44,134 nucleotides of DNA. It comes from Methanosaeta sp. PtaB.Bin018 (GTDB taxonomy: Archaea > Halobacteriota > Methanosarcinia > Methanotrichales > Methanotrichaceae). Both the position numbers and the translations under genes were made by a program. This document shows positions 16,467 to 23,371 of the stretch, piece by piece. The stretch is taken from contig MVQH01000084.1 of assembly GCA_002067755.1 (NCBI GenBank), forward strand, positions 1 through 44,134. Direction: 5' to 3'. Numbering within the stretch: the stretch's first letter is position 1; each line of letters begins with the position of its first letter. The notes beneath the pieces are model-generated. The model ran no database searches. It saw only the letters and a list, made by a program, of their open reading frames with translations, and was not told where the DNA came from.

Positions 16467-17186
16467 CTAGGCGCGTTTCGCGGACTCGATTCTCTTGATC
16501 TTTCCCCTGTCCATCATCGCGATCCTGTCGCTCATGTGTCTTACGACCTCTTGGTCGTGAGATATGAAGAGCATGGTCAGGCCGAAGTCTTTTTTCAGGT
16601 CCATGATGAGCCGCAGTATCTGGGCCTGTACTGAGACGTCCAGCGATGCAGTGGGCTCATCCGCCACGATGAACTCGGGATTTATGGCCAGGATTCTTGC
16701 CAGAACCACCCTCTGATTCTGCCCACCGCTGAGCTGGTAGGGAAAACGATTCACATGTTCAGGGTTTAAGCCCACGATATCCACGAGCTCCAGCACTCGT
16801 TCTTTGATCTCAGCCTTGCCCATCCTTCCGTGCAGCCCCAGGCGAAACGGCTCTGCTATGCTCTCCCCGATCCTCATTTTCGGATTCAAAGAGGATTCGG
16901 GGTCCTGGAAGATCATCTGCATTCGAGGCCGCATCTTGCGCATTTCTTTGCGACCAAGCCCTGTTATGTCGACGCCGTCAAAGACTATCTTGCCTGATGT
17001 GGGCTCTATCAGCCTCAATAGCAAGCGCCCTACTGTGGTCTTGCCGCATCCGCTCTCTCCCACCAAACCCAAAGTCTCTCCTTTATCGATGAAAAAAGAG
17101 ACGCCATCTACTGCCCTGGTGTACTGTTTGTTGATCATGCCGGAAGAATAATGCTTTTTGAGATCCTGCACATCGATCAAGCGCAT
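16467..17186 (-). CDS. nikE: NikE/DppF-type ABC transporter ATPase, short form
   Basis: The protein is 239 aa from the ATG at 17186, which has GAGGTG at good spacing; a GTG at 17195 is possible but less likely. It has Walker [11 protein letters not shown]-loop [10 protein letters not shown], signature LSGGQNQRV and Walker [13 protein letters not shown]. It ends soon after the D/H-loop region and lacks the roughly 70-80 residue oligopeptide C-terminal extension present in most DppF/NikE proteins and in its neighbour nikD. It overlaps nikD by 10 bp and is translated after it. It forms the second nucleotide-binding subunit for NikBC. Confidence 0.9.
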   Translation of the reverse strand: MRLIDVQDLKKHYSSGMINKQYTRAVDGVSFFIDKGETLGLVGESGCGKTTVGRLLLRLIEPTSGKIVFDGVDITGLGRKEMRKMRPRMQMIFQDPESSLNPKMRIGESIAEPFRLGLHGRMGKAEIKERVLELVDIVGLNPEHVNRFPYQLSGGQNQRVVLARILAINPEFIVADEPTASLDVSVQAQILRLIMDLKKDFGLTMLFISHDQEVVRHMSDRIAMMDRGKIKRIESAKRA

Positions 17187-18112
17187 AAAAGACACCTCAC
17201 GTAATGCCCCCTCTCTACCTCCACCATCTCTGGATGTCTCCTTTCGCAGATCTTCATGGCCCGGCTACAGCGAGGATGGAATCGGCAGCCATGAGGCGGA
17301 GCGATGAGGGACGGACTGGTTCCTGGAATGGGCATAAGTCCCTTGCTGGGAAGTGAGTTGATGAAGCCTTGCATATACGGATGAATGGGCTCTTCCAGGA
17401 TCAAGCGAGATGATGCATCCTCCAGCAGCTCGCCTGCGTACATGACCGCGATTCTATCGCATATCGCCTCCGCCACGCCCAGGTCATGAGTGATTATCAG
17501 AAGCGATTTGTGGGCGGTGGCCTCGCGCAGGAGATCGACTATCTGCATCTTGGTCTTGGCATCGAGCCCTTTTGTAGGCTCGTCGGCCACTATGAAGGAA
17601 GGATCACATGCCAGTCCCATAGCGATCATGACGCGTTCCTTCATGCCTCCAGAGAGCTCATGAGGATATTGATCGGCTCGCCTCTGAGCATCTGGAATAT
17701 TGACAGATTCAAGCATCTCCACTGCTTTGCTTTTAGCCTCCCTTTTGCCAAGTTTTTGGTGAAGTTGGATCGCCTCAGCGATCTGATCGCCTATCTTCAG
17801 CACTGGGTTGAGGGAGGTGGTGGGATTTTGCAGGATCATGGATATCTCTTTTCCGCGCAGGCGCCTCATCTCCTCTTCATCGAGCTGCAGGATGTCCCTT
17901 CCGCGGTAAAGGATACGACCCTCGATTGTAGTTGATGGCTGCAGCAGTCGGACAATCGACATGCCCAGGACAGTCTTTCCGCAACCCGTCTCTCCAATCA
18001 GCCCAATCCTCTCACCCTCCGCGATCTGCAAATCTACGGTGTCCACAGCCTTTACCATGCCGTCCTGGGTGGGAAACTGGGTTTTTAGATGGATGATGTC
18101 TAGCAATAACAT
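17177..18112 (-). CDS. nikD: NikD/DppD-type ABC transporter ATPase
   Basis: The 311-aa ATPase has Walker A GETGCGKT, signature LSGGMKERV, Walker [13 protein letters not shown] and the full oligopeptide-transporter C-terminal extension. That extension includes HPYMQGFINSLP and the cysteine pattern CRFHPRC-x5-C-x13-C typical of the family's Fe-S-like or Zn-like cluster region. It opens the minus-strand half of the split locus. A TATA-like AAAATTTAAG lies upstream near 18140. With NikE it should power NikBC. Confidence 0.92.
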   Translation of the reverse strand: MLLLDIIHLKTQFPTQDGMVKAVDTVDLQIAEGERIGLIGETGCGKTVLGMSIVRLLQPSTTIEGRILYRGRDILQLDEEEMRRLRGKEISMILQNPTTSLNPVLKIGDQIAEAIQLHQKLGKREAKSKAVEMLESVNIPDAQRRADQYPHELSGGMKERVMIAMGLACDPSFIVADEPTKGLDAKTKMQIVDLLREATAHKSLLIITHDLGVAEAICDRIAVMYAGELLEDASSRLILEEPIHPYMQGFINSLPSKGLMPIPGTSPSLIAPPHGCRFHPRCSRAMKICERRHPEMVEVERGHYVRCLLCA

Positions 18113-18263
18113 TCGCGGATCTAATGTATCATTTTGGTCTTAAATTTTGCTACGAATTATCGGCATCATGAAGCATGGGGAAAAATGTATCGTCCAGGGG
18201 CACAAAAAAAGTATGTCTTAAATTTTTAATTATGTTTCATCGTTATATTGGGATAATGTCATT

Positions 18264-18434
18264 CTAGTCGATGAAACCCTGAGCTTCGAAGACCAGATTC
18301 CCATTCTCATCTATCTCCCTGAATACCGCCCAAGTAGCTCGATCTCTTGTTACAGGATTCATCAGATCATCGAAGTAAAAGATCTCTGACCTCACCCGTC
18401 CGTTTGAAGATCTTTTTCCTTTTACTTTATACAT
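18264..18434 (-). CDS. uncharacterised 56-aa protein
   Basis: An ATG at 18434 opens a 56-codon frame ending in TAG at 18264-18266. The product starts basic (MYKVKGKRSSNGRVR) and continues with SEIFYFDDLMNPVTRDRATW and FREIDENGNLVFEAQGFID. It has ordinary amino-acid composition for this genome, with alternating hydrophobic residues that suggest a small beta-rich fold. A TATA-like AATTTTTATAG (minus reading, about 18457-18467) lies at a suitable distance, with no clear Shine-Dalgarno. I do not recognise the family. It stands between nikD and MC1 with spacers on both sides. Confidence 0.6.
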   Translation of the reverse strand: MYKVKGKRSSNGRVRSEIFYFDDLMNPVTRDRATWAVFREIDENGNLVFEAQGFID

Positions 18435-18480
18435 AACATATTATTGTCGTAGTTCTACTATAAAAATTATTAAGGAGATA

Positions 18481-18717
18481 ATGGATCATCATATGACATC
18501 TAATCTCAGGTTTTATTTAGGGAACAAAAACCAAAAACACAATCAGCCGCACGAAATAGTCTCCCTTAACATGTATCATAACTTCTCGGGCGATTTTTCA
18601 GCTCAAGACATTCTGCGCGAAGGTACCACCATGCAATTCATACCCAACTCCCATCATGTACGCAGCGTTCTTTTTCGATTTCATCACACTAATAACAGAA
18701 AAATTCATATTATATAA
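18481..18717 (+). CDS. doubtful 78-codon ORF before MC1
   Basis: The ATG at 18481 has a good AAGGAGAT Shine-Dalgarno, but the predicted product is rich in His and Asn, AT-driven in composition and without recognisable structure. The TATA-like element just upstream is better placed for the divergent 56-aa gene. It may be a chance ORF or a lineage-specific small protein. Downstream 18718-18755 leads directly into the MC1 gene. Confidence 0.22.
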   Translation: MDHHMTSNLRFYLGNKNQKHNQPHEIVSLNMYHNFSGDFSAQDILREGTTMQFIPNSHHVRSVLFRFHHTNNRKIHII

Positions 18718-18755
18718 CTGTATCATGTCAGGCTTGTATTCTAATTGGAGGGACA

Positions 18756-19031
18756 ATGATAGGAGAAAAAAGGAATTTTGCCTTAAGGGGCATCGATGGA
18801 AAGGAGATGAGCGTCTTTACAGGGAGATCTCCCAGACAGGCAGCATTGAAGGCAGCCAACAGGGGTCATACGGAGATTCGCCTTAGGGAACATGGAACGA
18901 AGAAGGTGCATATCTTTAAAGGAGAACGTGTTAAGGTTAAAAAACCAAAGAATGCTCCAGACTGGATGCCAAAGAATATCTGGAAGCCAAATGTCAAAAA
19001 GATCGGCGTGGAAACCCTGAAAGATATTTAA
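18756..19031 (+). CDS. chromosomal protein MC1
   Basis: The 91-aa basic protein matches non-histone chromosomal protein MC1: RNFALRGIDGKEMSVFTG near the start, then the hallmark PRQAALKAANRG, then EHGTKKVHIFKGERV and PDWMPKNIWKPNVKKI. MC1 is a monomeric architectural protein that bends DNA strongly and is abundant in Methanosarcinales. Length is close to the usual 93. GGAGGGACA directly precedes the ATG. Known homologues carry a short insertion after ANRG that is smaller here (about four residues shorter), which may affect the DNA-contacting arm. Confidence 0.93.
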   Translation: MIGEKRNFALRGIDGKEMSVFTGRSPRQAALKAANRGHTEIRLREHGTKKVHIFKGERVKVKKPKNAPDWMPKNIWKPNVKKIGVETLKDI

Positions 19032-19072
19032 GAGATATTCTCTTCGCGAAGGAGGCATCTGCGAGCCATTAA

Positions 19073-19096
19073 CTCTGGGCAGGCCTCTGGGCAGGC
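19073..19096 (+). repeat. 12-bp perfect tandem duplication
   Basis: CTCTGGGCAGGC occurs twice head to tail (19073-19084 and 19085-19096) in the gap between MC1 and the Hfq-like gene. It directly precedes a hairpin sequence at 19100-19124. Confidence 0.85.
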
Positions 19097-19099
19097 CAC

Positions 19100-19124
19100 A
19101 AAATCGTATCCGATACGCGATTTT
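19100..19124 (+). other. hairpin-forming inverted repeat downstream of MC1
   Basis: AAAATCGTAT and ATACGCGATTTT can pair to form a stem of about 10 bp with a 2-nt bulge and a CCG loop, or a simpler 7-bp AAAATCG/CGATTTT stem. It follows MC1 by about 70 nt and lies downstream of the convergent Hfq-like gene. It could be a transcript-end structure or part of a small RNA. Confidence 0.4.
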
Positions 19125-19193
19125 AGGGCAGGAACGCTGCTACATTCAGAGGGCTTGCCCGGAGCTCAATGGAAAAAAAGGCCGTTTCATCTG

Positions 19194-19442
19194 TCAAAGA
19201 TCCGGTTTGTACCCGCGCGGCTCGTCTACAACTTCGATGGTAGCAATGGCATGCTTGAAGACGAGAAGCTGGCCTTTTGCAGTCTGGAGAAGGATCTCAT
19301 AGGGATTGAACGACTCAATGATTCCGGTGACGGGCTGGCCTCCAGAGATCAGGCGTATTATGACCCTTTTGCCCCTGAACTTGGGAATGAATTGAGGAGG
19401 TGTTTGCTTCACTGCTGGCTTTTCTTCTTCGGACATGTTCAT
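19194..19442 (-). CDS. Hfq-like Sm/Lsm-fold RNA-binding protein
   Basis: The 82-aa protein has a single Sm domain: Sm1-like RGKRVIIRLISGGQPVTGII followed by FNPYEILLQ, then an Sm2-like LLVFKHAIATIEV. The KHAI sequence is the hallmark of bacterial Hfq Sm2 and differs from the usual archaeal Lsm (RG-N) pattern. Such proteins form hexameric rings that bind U-rich RNA. ATGs at 19442 and 19436 are both possible. It converges with MC1 and diverges from the photolyase gene, so its promoter lies in the AT-rich 19443-19526 gap. Confidence 0.82.
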   Translation of the reverse strand: MNMSEEEKPAVKQTPPQFIPKFRGKRVIIRLISGGQPVTGIIESFNPYEILLQTAKGQLLVFKHAIATIEVVDEPRGYKPDL

Positions 19443-19526
19443 CCATCATTCTAGAACAGCCTATTTATTAATCTGCCCCTAATTGATGGCTATCATCTCC
19501 GAGATGGGTATGGGTGTGGTAGCAAG

Positions 19527-20868
19527 ATGTTTGTGAATCCAAAGAGAATCAGAGTCTTGGTCGAAAAAGAGAAGGCAAAAGGACCTGTGGTCTACTGGAT
19601 GGGACGTGACCAACGTGCCCGCGACAACTGGGCACTTCTGCATGCAAAAGAGCTGGCAGAAAAGCATGATTCGCCCCTGGCTGTGGTTTTCTGCCTCGTT
19701 CCCAAGTTCCTGGGAGCCACGAGCAGGCAGTACAGATTCATGCTTCAAGGTCTAAAAGAGGTGGAGAGGAATTTGCGGGCTCTTGACATCGCATTCTTTC
19801 TTCTCCAGGGAGATCCAGGCAGAGAGATACCCACTTTTCTGAGCGAACAAGATGCGAGCGCTCTTGTTTGCGATTTCTCACCCCTTCGACAAAGCCGGAT
19901 TTGGAAAGAAGTTGTTGCAGGCAAGATCGAAATTCCCTTTTTTCGAGGTCGACGCCCACAACATAGTGCCATGCTGGCTGGCATCGCCAAAGGCCGAGTG
20001 GGCTGCCTACAGCTTCCGTCCCAAGATACATCGTCTTCTGCCAGAGTTTATGGATGAGTTTCCTCCCCTCAAGAGGCATCATGTGTCATGGAAAGATGAT
20101 GTTCAGAACGATTGGAGGTCAGCAGAGTGTGGAATTGAAGTGGATACTGTCCCAGAGGCGAACTTCAATCGGTCGGGCGAGGTTGCGGCAGCAGAGCAAT
20201 CCCTGGATTTCATAGAAAATAAGCTCTCAAGTTATGAATCGAACAGGAACGATCCCTCGCAGGACGGCCAATCCAATCTCTCTCCATATCTGCACTTCGG
20301 CCAGATTTCAGCCCAGCGAGTTGCATTGCAGGTCCTTGCCAGTTTGAAAGATGCAGATGCATTCCTTGAAGAGCTGATCGTGCGCCGGGAATTATCAGAC
20401 AACTTCTGCTATTACAACCCCGACTACGACTCATTTCAGGCCTTTCCTGAGTGGGCCAGAGCGTCCTTGGAAAAGCATGCAAAGGACAGAAGAGAATATC
20501 TCTACACTGCCGAAGAGCTGGAGAGGGCACATACCCATGACAACCTCTGGAATGCAGCTCAGATGGAGATGGTCTACAAAGGAAAAATGCACGGCTATAT
20601 GAGGATGTACTGGGCAAAGAAGATCCTGGAGTGGACAGGATCGCCTGTTGAGGCCCAGCAAATTGCCATCTACCTCAATGATCGATATGAACTGGACGGC
20701 AGAGATCCAAACGGCTATGTTGGTATTGCCTGGAGCATCGGTGGCGTTCATGATCGCGCCTGGAGGGAACGGTCGATCTTTGGAAAAGTGCGTTACATGA
20801 GCTACAAGGGAGTGAGCAGAAGGTTTGATGTTGAGGCCTATGTCAAATCAATAAAAAATATAAAATAG
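19527..20868 (+). pseudogene. phr: class II CPD photolyase with a +1 frameshift
   Basis: The first frame (19527 to about 19943) gives the alpha/beta domain with ARDNWALLHAKELAEKH and [10 protein letters not shown]. The second frame, from about 19942 to 20868, continues without loss: [43 protein letters not shown] and the class II signature [20 protein letters not shown]. Joined, they give about 447 residues, the normal length for a class II photolyase that repairs cyclobutane dimers with FADH-. The break is at CCC TTTTTT CGAG (T run 19938-19943): five Ts would restore a single frame. It may be a true mutation, a sequencing error in a homopolymer, or slippage-dependent expression. Its stop lies 1 bp from the stop of the convergent flavin reductase. 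Confidence 0.88.
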
Positions 20869-20869
20869 C

Positions 20870-21439
20870 TCACTTGACCTCCTTCAGGCTGCGTCCCATG
20901 CTCCAGGCAATACCAACATAGTCTCCAACCTTCCAATATCTGTTATCTGGCATGCTCAAGAGCAATGGGTTCATCTTTCTTATGTCCAGCTTGCCCTCGG
21001 AGAAACAGCTCTCCTCCGCGTAGGAGCTCACGATCTCGCCGATGTAAAGATCATTTGTAGGCAGCTCATGGATCTCTTTTAGCGTGCACTCTATGCAAAG
21101 CGGGCAGCTCTTGATCATCGGCGCTGTTTTAAGTGTCCCGAAGAAGACATCGAAGAGCCCCGACTTGTCCGTTTCTTTGCCAGATACAAGGCCGCAGTAG
21201 TCCGCCTGTTCAGCCATGTTTGCGCCCGGGAAGTTGACGCTGAAAGTCCCGTTCTCCCGGATGCCCTTTGCCGTGTGTCGCGGCTTGTTCAGGCTCACCA
21301 CCAGCATGGGCGGGGCGGCATTCGCCCTGCAGATCCAGGCCACGGCCATGAAGTTCGGCTTGCCATCTACCATCGCACCCACCAAAGTAACAGGCATGGG
21401 ATAGATGGAAACGTTCCTCCCGAGATTTACCTTGCTCAT
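20870..21439 (-). CDS. flavin reductase-like FMN-binding protein (copy 2)
   Basis: The 189-aa protein has the split-barrel flavin reductase fold typical of archaeal FMN-binding proteins: YPMPVTLVGAMVDGKPNFMAVAW, PPMLVVSLNKPRHTAKGI, and ADYCGLVSGKETDKS. I chose the ATG at 21439 (MSKVNLGRN), which has GGGAGG 8 nt upstream; the frame is open to 21475. It is a paralogue of the adjacent 21468-22046 gene, with many matching blocks, so this is a tandem duplication. Partners and electron acceptor are unknown; NAD(P)H- or F420-linked flavin reduction is the family expectation. Confidence 0.88.
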   Translation of the reverse strand: MSKVNLGRNVSIYPMPVTLVGAMVDGKPNFMAVAWICRANAAPPMLVVSLNKPRHTAKGIRENGTFSVNFPGANMAEQADYCGLVSGKETDKSGLFDVFFGTLKTAPMIKSCPLCIECTLKEIHELPTNDLYIGEIVSSYAEESCFSEGKLDIRKMNPLLLSMPDNRYWKVGDYVGIAWSMGRSLKEVK

Positions 21440-21467
21440 ATTTCTGCCTCCCAGAACAAATCTGGAA

Positions 21468-22046
21468 TCAAACATCTTTTCCTATTGAGAATGCCTTTCC
21501 AAGATATTTTCCTACTGCGTGATATCTGCGCCCTTCAGGCGAGAATAAAATTGGCCTCAACTTCTCTATATCCGGAAGTCCATCCTCGCCCAACACAGCT
21601 TCATCCGCCTTCACGTCCAGGATCTCGCCAATGAACTGGGTATGCAGCCCGATCTCCACATAGCGCAGCAGCCTGCACTCGAGCACTACTGGGCACTCCT
21701 TCACAAAAGGCGCATCGACTATCTCGCTTTTCAGCGCAGTCAGCCCGGAGGTGGAGAATTTATCTGTGTCTTTCCCGGAAGCCATGCCAAAATAGTCAGC
21801 TTGCCTAACATGATCTTCAGAGGGTATGCTCACTGTGAAGGCCTTGCGCGCCATGATGTTGCCGTAAGTGTAGGTGGCTTTGCGCAGCGAAACTGCGACG
21901 CAAGGCGGGACGGAGCAGCATATTCCAGCCCAGGCTGCAGTCATAGCGTTCGGCCTGCCAGCATTATCATAGGTTCCCACAAGAACGACGGGGGCAGGGT
22001 AGAGAATTGTCTTTGCTCCAAGCGATTTTTTCATATTACCAGCCAT
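21468..22046 (-). CDS. flavin reductase-like FMN-binding protein (copy 1)
   Basis: This flavin reductase-family protein of about 192 aa has the same block order as its neighbour: YPAPVVLVGTYD, PPCVAVSLRKATYTYGNI, and ADYFGMASGKDTDKF. The start could be the ATG at 22046 (MAGNMKKS), which overlaps the nitroreductase stop by 11 bp, or the ATG at 22034 just after that stop. The frame itself is open to 22094. Order on the minus strand is nitroreductase, copy 1, copy 2, so the three form one operon of flavin enzymes. Confidence 0.88.
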   Translation of the reverse strand: MAGNMKKSLGAKTILYPAPVVLVGTYDNAGRPNAMTAAWAGICCSVPPCVAVSLRKATYTYGNIMARKAFTVSIPSEDHVRQADYFGMASGKDTDKFSTSGLTALKSEIVDAPFVKECPVVLECRLLRYVEIGLHTQFIGEILDVKADEAVLGEDGLPDIEKLRPILFSPEGRRYHAVGKYLGKAFSIGKDV

Positions 22047-22545
22047 TATAGTGCACCCGATCCTTTTTGTACCTTTCTTGTTGTGCAGGCTCATGATCAG
22101 GGTATCCCACTGGGATCAAGGCAAATGGAGTGATCTCCACTGGCAGGTTGAACAGATCTCTCAATCCCTCCACGCGATCCTTCATGGGATAGACGCCTGC
22201 CCATACGGCCCCAAGGCCAATTGCATGCGCTGCCAACAAAATGTTCTGCACAGCCGCTGAGCAGTCCTGCACCCAAAAATCAGGATACTTCTTAAGGCTT
22301 GAATCTGCACAAACCAGAAAACACACAGCAGCCTGCCTGCACATGGAAGCAGTAGAGACTATCCTGGGAATCTGATCCAGTATTTTGGGATCGTCAATTA
22401 CTATGAACTGCCATGGCTGCTCATTGCCTGCAGAAGGCGCGAACATGGCAGCCTCCAGCATCACAGAAATCTGCTCTTCAGAGACTGCCTGCTGCTTGAA
22501 TTTCCGGACGCTCCTGCGAGTCTTTATTGCTTCTAGTGTTTCCAT
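22036..22545 (-). CDS. nitroreductase-family FMN oxidoreductase
   Basis: The 169-aa protein begins with ETLEAIKTRRSVRKFKQQ and has MLEAAMFAPSAGNEQPWQF and the later AIGLGAVWAGVYP, typical of small NfsB/FMN-type nitroreductases that bind FMN at a dimer interface. A TATA-like AAATTTATAAGC near 22578-22590 and GAAGG before the ATG make this the first gene of the flavin-enzyme operon. The natural substrate is unknown. Possibilities include F420-free reduction of quinone-like or nitro compounds, or detoxification of oxidants. Confidence 0.9.
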   Translation of the reverse strand: METLEAIKTRRSVRKFKQQAVSEEQISVMLEAAMFAPSAGNEQPWQFIVIDDPKILDQIPRIVSTASMCRQAAVCFLVCADSSLKKYPDFWVQDCSAAVQNILLAAHAIGLGAVWAGVYPMKDRVEGLRDLFNLPVEITPFALIPVGYPDHEPAQQERYKKDRVHYNGW

Positions 22546-22694
22546 ATCAAATTCCTTCGGTAGATATGTGATCCCTGCTTATAAATTTATGACGATCTGT
22601 CATCTGATGAAGTGCGCTTCAGGTGGATCACAGCAGACGTGCTCGCCCTCGGTTAGTGCAGAATTTGCAACTTCTGTGGGGAGGGACTGGACGG

Positions 22695-23132
22695 TTAAAT
22701 ATTCCACTTGGCGCCGAAATATGTCTCCCTTACGCTCTTCGCCTTCTCTTTTGCCCATCTCTCGACTCCTATCTTCCGTATCAATGCCAGGTTGAACACC
22801 TTAATGTTGTGAGGAAGCACAGATGCATGTTCTGCATATGGATGCAGGTTATCACAAGGGAAGTCAGAGCAGTCCGCGCACGACTCGATCCCCTTCGAAC
22901 TGATGCACCTAAACACTTTGCAAGGCTCAGTCCCAAAGGGCGGCACACCGCCTCTCTTTCGGCACCCTTTGCATGCAACCTTCTCATATATCTTCTCATA
23001 TGATAGTGGCAGGCCAAATTCCTGAACCCTCAATGCTACCTGCCTCCTGATCTCTTCATCGTCGTTGGCCAAATAGAAAGGACAATTAAAGCAGTCCAGG
23101 CCACAAGGCGCTGTCAATTCTTTCAGATCCAT
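22695..23132 (-). CDS. DUF3795-type cysteine-rich protein
   Basis: The 145-aa protein shows the DUF3795 pattern: an N-terminal CGLDCFNCPFY, then CKGCRKRGG, EPCKVFRC and SCADCSDFPCDNL. About ten cysteines in pairs suggest zinc or Fe-S binding. The C-terminal third is helical and ends with a short polar tail. These proteins are common in methanogens and anaerobic bacteria, with no established function. It stands alone on minus, 149 bp after the nitroreductase start region. Confidence 0.85.
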   Translation of the reverse strand: MDLKELTAPCGLDCFNCPFYLANDDEEIRRQVALRVQEFGLPLSYEKIYEKVACKGCRKRGGVPPFGTEPCKVFRCISSKGIESCADCSDFPCDNLHPYAEHASVLPHNIKVFNLALIRKIGVERWAKEKAKSVRETYFGAKWNI

Positions 23133-23231
23133 GAAGCTGACCTCAATTCTTTATTCTATCTCATTCATTGTTTTGTGATCGTATGGTCTTTCTGGTTGTA
23201 CACAGGCTTAAAATCCAACTGTCCAGTCGTC

Positions 23232-23300
23232 TCACCTCCCCTTCAGGATCTTAGCCATCCTCCCCTCGCACGAAGCCACCTCGTCCGCGGTCACTAACAT
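23232..23300 (-). pseudogene. short coding relic upstream of DUF3795
   Basis: Twenty-two codons from the ATG at 23300 read MLVTADEVASCEGRMAKILKGR and stop at 23232-23234. This looks like the C-terminus of a real protein. A second protein-like stretch, GHVLFGIDELESNRRDR, precedes it in another frame up to about 23355, suggesting a frameshifted relic. Family unknown. Confidence 0.25.
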
Positions 23301-23371
23301 CGATCGCGCCTATTGGATTCAAGTTCATCGATGCCGAATAACACGTGGCCTGTCATCCCTGATGACTTGAA

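Noticed and set aside
18138-18226. Direct repeat GTCTTAAATTTT at 18138 and 18215
   Set aside because: Only 12 bp, AT-rich and single pair; no further structure suggests a function.
19852-20868. Second photolyase frame as an independent gene starting at its own ATG-like codon
   Set aside because: The start of that frame lies inside sequence that belongs to the first frame; homology switches at the T run, so both are parts of one gene.
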